13,474 bases of DNA from positions 4,675 through 18,148 of the forward strand of contig JADGJL010000560.1 of assembly GCA_027600665.1 (NCBI GenBank), written 5' to 3'. Position 1 is the stretch's first letter, and every line of letters starts with the position of its first letter. A model generated the notes under the pieces. That model ran no database searches and had not been told where the DNA came from. It saw nothing but the letters and a program-made list of their open reading frames with translations. Source of the stretch: Irineochytrium annulatum. Taxonomy: Eukaryota > Chytridiomycota > Chytridiomycetes > Chytridiales > Chytridiaceae. Positions 8,258 through 13,474 of the stretch are shown here, one piece after another. The position numbers were made by a program, and so were the translations under genes.

Positions 8258-9318
8258 GGTTCGGCGGGCGGAATGTCCATAAATTACTTTTTGTTTTTAA
8301 GATGCACATTGATCGTCTTGAGTTTGTGGATCTGATGGTGGTATCTTTTGCCCTTGTTTCTTAATTAACTGTAGTTTTGGCTCTTGTAGTGGTGGGCTAT
8401 GAGATGGCTATGAGATTGACATATAATCCACACCAAATTTCTTCGTGCTCTATTCCACCTCAATCCTCTTTTACTCCACGGTGATTTGATTGTTCATGAT
8501 CGTCTGGTTCCTTTTGCTTATACATGTCCCTGATGAATTTATATTTGCCGAATCTCGTATTTCGTACGTTCGTTCACACTTCAGAATGGGGCACCCTTTA
8601 GTTGGTTGTGCAGACCGTTGGTGGGTTGGTGGAAGTGTTAGGAGGCAACTTCTATTGAAATTTTGGTCTGTTCCCCCCGCGAGGGCCCCTTCAGAGATGT
8701 ACTAAACTTGTCGCTATTTAGTTGAAGATCGCGTGTTTACTCCTTGTATCATTACCAACCCTTGTATCGGCATTTATCTTTTCTGCACCTTCGTGTCGAG
8801 TAATGGAGAGGCCGTAAGTAATAAACATCTATACATCAAAACGTTTTCAAGTCATCTTAGGTAATGTACGTCGCTTTGTTTGACTCTGGGAAGATGTGAC
8901 TATTCGGAAGAAGTACGGTTGCGCGATCACGTTATTTTTACTGGTTGCCTTACATCAAGTTCCTACCACAGCATCAATATGCGTTCTATAACACGCGATG
9001 TTGAATATATATGCAGCGATTATTCCGGAGCCTCTCGCGAGCAATACCTCGCTCACACTCGTCGACGTTGCTGATCTTTCATGCGGATAACTATGCCTTC
9101 CTGTACTTGACGACCGTCCTCCGATCGGCATACACGGCTGGTCACAATTTCGCGTCAGATGTCGTGGAAAGACCTGAACAATCTCCTCTTCGTCCACCCC
9201 GGGTTTAAAGCTTATTTCCCAAAAACATTTGCGTAAGCGTGAGCAACATTCAAGCAGAAACGCGAAGTGAGTGGAAAGGACCTCCCTCCACCGACAGAAA
9301 CACAAACGCAGACGAGAA
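8258..9318. other. Intergenic region between converging genes
   Basis: About 1.06 kb, AT-richer than its surroundings, with only short unconvincing frames on both strands. It must contain the 3' UTRs of the Irc3-like gene and of the minus-strand unknown gene. No tRNA, rRNA, terminal inverted repeat or transposase fragment was recognised. A minus-strand stretch around 9160-9200 (encoding GVDEEEIVQVF) looks mildly coding, but no splice combination connects it in frame to the neighbouring gene. Confidence 0.5.
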
Positions 9319-9849
9319 CTACTCACCATCAATGCCGCCATCCCACCTCTCACTCTCCCCCCTACCCAGGCCCATCTCCTCCGCGGCCTCCTCTAGCACC
9401 TCCTCGTCGAGCGAGTTGACGGAGCTCACGCTGCTCCTTCTGCTCATCGATGATGCCATGGGGTCCAACGACGTGAACCCCCACGACGCGATGGCCGCTA
9501 GCGCCGTCTCGCCCGTGGTCAGGAACGTGTTTGACGCCATCTCAGGGGGCGGGCGGCTTTTTGGTGGCGGCGAAGCGGCGAACTGGGGTGCTGGCGCGGT
9601 GGCGGTGGACCAGGCCGGGTAGTAGGCCGGCAGCGAGATGGTGAGGACGGGGACCACGGGCTTGCATGGAACGTTGGCCAGGGTGGATGATGAGACGGGC
9701 GGAGATGAAGCCGGGGTGGCAGCGGGGACGAAGGAAAAGAAAGCTGCAGCCGCGCGTTAAATGGGATGCGCAGCGGAGGGAGAAAGAGTACCGTCGTAGA
9801 GGTCGCGCATGAAGGGTAGTGGGGCCGTCGCCGGCGCGAGGGTGGTCAT
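9319..9849 (-). CDS. Hypothetical protein, two exons, start uncertain
   Basis: Exons 9849-9792 and 9743-9319 on the minus strand give 160 aa if translation starts at the ATG at 9849 (G at -3). The 48-nt intron has a GTACTC donor, a TTTAAC branch site and a CAG acceptor, joining MRDLYD to AFFSFVPAATP in one open frame. The protein has a Pro/Ala/Ser-rich first half, a hydrophobic stretch PVVPVLTISLPAYYP, then FLTTGETALAAIASWGF, a Ser/Arg-rich segment with possible phosphosites (SMSRRSSVSSVNS) and an acidic helix-like end (LDEEVLEEAAEEMGLGR). I recognise no family. The frame stays open upstream to about 10032 without an ATG, so the real N-terminus may lie in an unseen upstream exon. The stop TAG at 9319-9321 sits inside a perfect GTGAGT donor (9326-9321). 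If that donor is spliced to the CAG ending at 9174, the C-terminus would change and end at 9142. Confidence 0.5.
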
Positions 9850-10305
9850 GTCGGCTACGTTGGAAACGCTGCGTCGCTGCGACGGCGTCGCGGTGGTGGT
9901 GTGGTTGCCAGTGTCGGTCCTGGATTCCCAGGGGGTTAGCGTCCGGAGGGGCCCAGCTGGACTCAGCGGCCCAGCTTCCCGCCGGGATGCAAAGCGCGAC
10001 CCTGTCAAACTTGCATTGGATAACAACGGTGACTATGATAAATCTTGGCTTCACGCTAAAGCCCCTTTTTAACTTTTTGGACGCCAGTTTAGACCGGAAG
10101 AAATAAGTGGAACATTTACTCTGCGAGGTCCAAGCTTCGAAAATGCAACAAATTCACCTCTGTTTTCTGCTAAATGAAAAGGACTCAGAACAACCTAAAT
10201 TCTGCTTATACAAATCCCCTTGCTGCCAAGGAGGAAAAATAATGGGTAATTGTGGAGGCGAAAGCTAGGTAACGAAGTTTCGCCTGAGCTCCGGTGTCGT
10301 TAATA
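9850..10305 (-). other. Region between the two minus-strand genes
   Basis: 456 nt. It probably holds the 3' UTR of the Nur1-like gene and the promoter of the hypothetical gene. The part below about 10030 may still be coding for the latter (the frame is open and Ser/Thr/Arg-rich). A competing minus frame beginning at 10054 (MKPRFIIVTVVIQ) starts with a signal-like stretch but turns into a His/Pro/Arg-rich shadow. Nothing else is recognised. Confidence 0.4.
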
Positions 10306-11282
10306 TCAGCACGCCTTGTCAGACTTCGGCTTGAATTCGGACAATCTTGACAAGCACCGCTGATGCTCAGCGGACTGCTCCGCAAACAAGATCTCCTGAT
10401 CCTTCAGCTTGTCCAGAAAGGCCTCAATAAGAAGGTACAACTTAAAGAACATTTAGGATATAAATCGTGCACGAAGATAAATTATCGAAGCATTCTTACC
10501 AACGCATTCACCATCACCACAAGGCACACACTCCAAAACCAGTCGCCCTCCCCACACCCCCAAATCACCCAAACCGTCGGCGGGTTGAACCATACCACGC
10601 ATCCCAAAGCCCACTCCCTCGGGTCCCAAATATCAAGCCTCCACCTCCAAACCTCCTCCCCTCCATCTGCCGCGTCCCGCTTCTTCTTCCCAAGCCCCAA
10701 CCTCTCCACAAACTTCCCCCACCGCTCCTTCGCTTCCGCGACCCACCCCTCGACGAAGCCGGTCGTCCACCTTGTCCACCACACGGGCCCCTTCTTCCGC
10801 CTGCCACCTCGTCGCCCCTGACCATTCTCGTCCTCAGAGTCCGAGTCCGACGGCAGCCGCGGGAGCTCGACGGGGACGATGCGCGCGTTCCGGGACCGGA
10901 TGAGCCAGCTGTTGTCGTCGGCGTGCGTGGGTCTTGTGGGGTGGAAGAAGAACATGTACTGCCGGGAGGTCGAGAAGGCGTAGAGCGTCGTGAGGGCCGA
11001 GAGAAGGAAGAGAACGTACTGGAGCGAGGTCTGGAGATGATCATTTACCACCCGAGACATCAGAGATGTGCAAGCACTCTCGAAGCGAGTGCGATGGAGA
11101 GGGCCTTAAAGTAAACTCACCAGCAGCATATGCCAGAACGAGGGAGAGTCGTCGAACGCCTCCTCCTCCAGATGGCAGGCTTTCACCAGGAGGTTGGCTG
11201 CAAAGAGCCCTACGCCTAGTGAATACCGCCACGCGGCGACGCCGCTGCCACGGCTGCTGATGCCGCCGCCCGCTTCCGTCAT
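10306..11282 (-). CDS. Nur1/Mug154-like nuclear rim membrane protein
   Basis: Minus-strand exons 11282-11121, 11030-10500 and 10440-10306 give 275 aa, with all junctions in phase 0. Four hydrophobic segments: about 20-37 (SLGVGLFAANLLVKA), 57-76 (LQYVLFLLSALTTLYAF), 195-211 (ALGCVVWFNPPTVWVIW) and 218-240 (FWSVCLVVMVNALLYLLIEA). WDPREWAL (189-196) matches the conserved WDP motif before the third segment in the Nur1 family, and the LTTLYAFSTSRQYMFF region matches its TM2-to-loop pattern. The loop at 84-185 is charged: an SDSDSEDE casein-kinase-2-like patch, then a basic GRRGGRRKK stretch that could act as a nuclear signal. In yeast Nur1 anchors rDNA and silent chromatin at the inner nuclear membrane; the same role here is inferred. 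Introns are 90 and 59 nt, and the second uses an AAG acceptor (a GAG 18 nt downstream would also stay in frame). The family call rests on pattern, not on a search. Confidence 0.72.
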
Positions 11283-11378
11283 GGCTCTAGGCGCGAGTCT
11301 GCGAGTGTTGGCGGGCGCGTTGAAGAGCAGGTGATGCTGGTGATGTAATGGCGAGATTTGACCGCTTTCAGACCTTCA
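11283..11378. promoter_or_regulatory. Bidirectional promoter region, 96 bp
   Basis: This is the whole space between the divergent start codons of the Nur1-like gene (minus, 11282) and the aspartic protease gene (plus, 11379). Both leaders and core promoters must fit here or overlap coding DNA. There is no clear TATA box. It includes a short CTGGTGATGTAATGG stretch near the protease. Confidence 0.5.
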
Positions 11379-13043
11379 ATGCGGACCCGCTTCAGCATCG
11401 CCGTCCTCGCGCTGTCGGCCGCGACACCGGCGCGGGCGCGGACGCAGGAAATGCTTCGACCGTTCTTGGACGTCGAGGACGCGGCTCTCCGGTTCCGTCG
11501 GTCGCGGGTGACCGCGGAGCAGACGGCAGTGCCTGGCGCGGACGTGACGGCGCCGCTGTTCGGCAGCACAATGGGGACGGGTTGCTTTCTCGTTCAGATC
11601 ACGGTCGGGACGCAGGAGGTGAGTTTTGGCACTCTCTGTTTGTTCCTACCGGAAGTGCCACAGGAATAACCATGCCCTTAGTTCCTGGTGGACCTGGACA
11701 CAGGTATATTACTTTTTGTGAACTTGTCGCTGAACTTGGCTAGGTTCAGCGGACCTCCTAATTCCCGGCCCCAGCCTTTTGGGCTACGTTGGCCCGGTCT
11801 ACGTCCCGCCATTCAACCCGGTCTCAACCGCCATCATCGGCACTACCTTCGCGGACGGCTCCGCGTGGTCCGGACAGTTCTACAACGACACCATCCAAAT
11901 TGCGGGAATGACGACCTACAGCGTCTTTGGCCTCATTGAGAGCCAGGTGGGCCACGCGGAAGTCGGCACAGAATCTGACGCCGCTGAAAAGTCCGCTAGG
12001 AAAGTCGTGGACGGCATCTCGAGTCAAGGCGTCCTCGGTATCGCGCCCGACGCCGCATCGGACGCGACGCTCCTCCCCCTTTCGCCACCATACACGCTCC
12101 TCTCGTCCCTCGTGTCCACCCACGCTACCATCCGCGATCGCGTCAGCTTCCGCGCCTGCCCCGTCACTTCCCCGCCGTCGCAATCATATGTCGACTGGGG
12201 TGGTTCAAACGCGTCGCTCTCCATGTCAGGCACGGCGGAGCCCATCGGGTGGGCGCGCGTCGTCCCGCCCGCGCGATTGTTCAGCGTTAATGTGACGCGT
12301 GTGGCGGTGGCGGGGGTGGATGTGACTCTGCCGGACTTGTGGCAGGGTGATCCGGTGGCGGCGCCGAGCATGGTAGACTCGTGCACGACCCTGCTGTTGT
12401 TGCATGAGGTGGTCTTTGAGGCGCTATGTGAGGCTGTGAGGGGGAGCGGGGTGTTGCAGGAGATTATGGGCGCGGAACAGGTGGAGATGTGGTTGAGTAA
12501 GGGCAAGGGCCTTAATATCGTCAGTAACCGCTTTTTAATCGGTGCTTTCCGGGAAGTCTTACAGTTTGTACAGAACGCCACCCACCCGCTTGACGTCTCC
12601 CGCCTCCCGAATATAACGATCGAGATGGAGTCCCCGTCACCAGGCGCGACCGTGGCTATTACGCTTCGGGGCCGGGACTACGTCCTTAACGACCTAGGAC
12701 GCAGCTGGTTTGCCGTCGCGAGCGTGCCGACGGCCAACGTCGTGCTTGGCAGCGTGGTTTTCGACTCGCTGTACGTTGTTTTCGACAGGGAGAACGGGAC
12801 AGTGGGGTTCGGGCCTGGATGCGGATATGTTGCGTGAGTGCTATATTTGTGTGTTGTGTTATAATGGCTGATTAAGCCGATAGAGGATCAAAGGAGGCCG
12901 CTGACGCCGTCGTCGTCACCAAACTCGGCGCCTACCAGGTGGACGTAAGATCTGCCGCACATGAAGATCGACAAGTCAGACTTGCTTTCCCCATGCTGCT
13001 TCTCGTGCTGTTCCTAGTTTCATGCGCTCTGCCTTGGACTTAA
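11379..13043 (+). CDS. Secreted, GPI-anchored pepsin-family (A1) aspartic protease
   Basis: Exons 11379-11618, 11682-11703, 11744-12833 and 12884-13043 give 503 aa. Residues 1 to about 20 (MRTRFSIAVLALSAATPARA) are a signal peptide. A short propeptide with a basic RFRRSR cluster (38-43) follows. Lobe 1 has DTGS at 86-89 (first catalytic Asp86) and a flap region TFADGSAWSG with Phe123 where pepsins have Tyr. Lobe 2 has Asp299 in DSCTT, with Cys in place of the usual Gly. FGLIESQ, GVLGIAPD and WFAVASVPTANVVLGSVVFDSLYVVFDRENGTVGFGPG match the fold; the last corresponds to the A1 C-terminal signature LG..F....Y.VFD....VGFA. Six N-glycosylation sequons are present (NDT, NAS, NVT, NAT, NIT, NGT). 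Exon 4 encodes small residues RSAA, a polar spacer and a 20-residue hydrophobic end (LAFPMLLLVLFLVSCALPWT), a GPI-anchor signal as in yapsins. Without the last splice the protein ends at 12837 (GYVA, 433 aa). It probably acts at the cell surface or wall; activity is uncertain given the Cys and Phe changes. Confidence 0.88.
11682..11703 (+). other. 22-nt microexon carrying the first catalytic Asp
   Basis: It lies between introns 11619-11681 (63 nt, GTGAGT donor) and 11704-11743 (40 nt, GTATAT donor, CTGAAC branch site). It encodes F-L-V-D-L-D-T plus the first base of the Gly in DTG. Phases are 0 on entry and 1 on exit, so skipping it would both shift the frame and remove the active site. Including it gives the expected A1 sequence FLVDLDTGS. 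Confidence 0.8.
12834..12883 (+). other. 50-nt intron whose donor overlaps an in-frame stop
   Basis: GTGAGT at 12834-12839 overlaps the TGA at 12835-12837, and the acceptor is TAG at 12881-12883. Splicing replaces the stop with 53 further codons ending in a GPI-type tail; retention gives a protein stopping right after the A1 fold. The perfect donor, the CTGAT branch site and the sensible hydrophobic tail support real splicing. Confidence 0.7.
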
Positions 13044-13474
13044 ATGGACTTAGCATTGCAAGCGGCGACCTGGACTGCTGTCGGTCGAGGTTACGAAAGA
13101 ACTTCTCGGATGAAGCTTATAAGCAGCAAAACCAGCGACAGCGACACGGATGTCACCGCGAAGGAGTGCCTCTCGCGATGGTACTCCGCCTTCGCGGTTG
13201 GAGTGAATCTGTGGAAATTTTACGTCTGCGCGTGAGAGAATCATGTGCCAGCTCCGTGGACGTCGATGCAGCTCCATTTCTGTCGTTTATTTTTCAACCG
13301 TCGGCCGCCTTTCTTCTCCTTTCTCGTTCACGCGTCTTCATTTATGTCTCGTAGATTGGTTATTAGTTGTCTTCAAGCAGGCTTTAGTCTCCCGACTGCA
13401 GTGTGCCGTTTAACCAAAGTAAGCAAACTCTGTATGTAAGTTAAGGTATAAACACATACTCAATAATATTTTCA
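13044..13474 (+). other. 3' flank of the protease gene
   Basis: 431 nt. The first 190 nt hold a 63-codon frame starting with an ATG immediately after the protease TAA and in the same frame. It has no recognisable domain, and opposite-strand frames are equally long. The distal part is T-rich then A-rich and is probably UTR and intergenic. No other gene is seen before the window ends. Confidence 0.4.

Noticed and set aside
8258..9318. Search for tRNA, rRNA, transposon ends or CRISPR-like repeats
   Set aside because: No cloverleaf, long inverted repeat or regular repeat array was found by eye.
8955..9353. 132-codon minus-strand frame over the intergenic region
   Set aside because: It begins in the antisense exon in another frame, is Cys/Arg/Ser-rich, and no splice puts its better stretch in phase with the neighbouring gene.
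9239..9622. Plus-strand 127-codon frame
   Set aside because: It overlaps the minus-strand gene, lacks splice support and has shadow-like Ser/Leu-rich composition; the minus frame is longer once spliced and has a proper intron.
10467..11114. 215-codon plus-strand frame, Pro/His-rich at first
   Set aside because: Antisense to the Nur1-like coding exon, whose four hydrophobic segments and WDP motif are convincing.
13044..13235. 63-codon frame starting right after the protease stop (TAA-ATG) and in the same frame
   Set aside because: Short, no recognisable domain, an equally long frame on the opposite strand, and the preceding GPI-type tail is a natural protein end; it could only matter through stop readthrough, for which there is no evidence.

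Overview
The window looks like nuclear DNA of a fungus. It is GC-rich, and its genes are split by many short introns (40-153 nt) with GT...AG ends and CTNAC-type branch points. It also carries a Nur1/Mug154-type nuclear rim protein gene, a family known from fungi. A canonical DDX21-type helicase with a GUCT domain is a family I do not associate with ascomycete yeasts, so an early-diverging fungus (for example a chytrid) is my best guess; this is inference, not a taxonomic call.

Layout: (1) 225-2607 +, a canonical nucleolar DEAD-box RNA helicase of the RH-II/Gu (DDX21) type, 749 aa, 3 exons. (2) 2991-4672 +, a 514-aa protein, 3 exons, with a long disordered N-terminus and a single decayed helicase RecA2-like domain. 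(3) 4899-8257 +, a 937-aa, nine-exon mitochondrial-type relative of Irc3 helicases. Its overall architecture is kept, but essentially every ATPase motif is substituted, and its N-terminal linker is built from tandemly duplicated exon-intron units. (4) 8258-9318, a long stretch with no recognised gene between converging genes. (5) 9319-9849 -, a two-exon gene of unknown function with an uncertain start. (6) 10306-11282 -, a Nur1-like multi-pass inner nuclear membrane protein, 3 exons. (7) 11379-13043 +, a secreted, probably GPI-anchored pepsin-family (A1) aspartic protease, 4 exons. These include a 22-nt microexon carrying the first catalytic motif and a last intron whose donor overlaps an in-frame stop codon. 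(8) 13044-13474, 3' flank.

The notable theme is the row of three same-strand helicase-superfamily genes (canonical, half-domain relic, full-length but motif-dead). The last two look like pseudo-helicases kept under protein-coding constraint: their frames stay open across many introns and their fold-level patterns persist while catalytic residues are lost. The Nur1-like and protease genes are divergent and share a 96-bp promoter region. The other genes show no evident pathway link.
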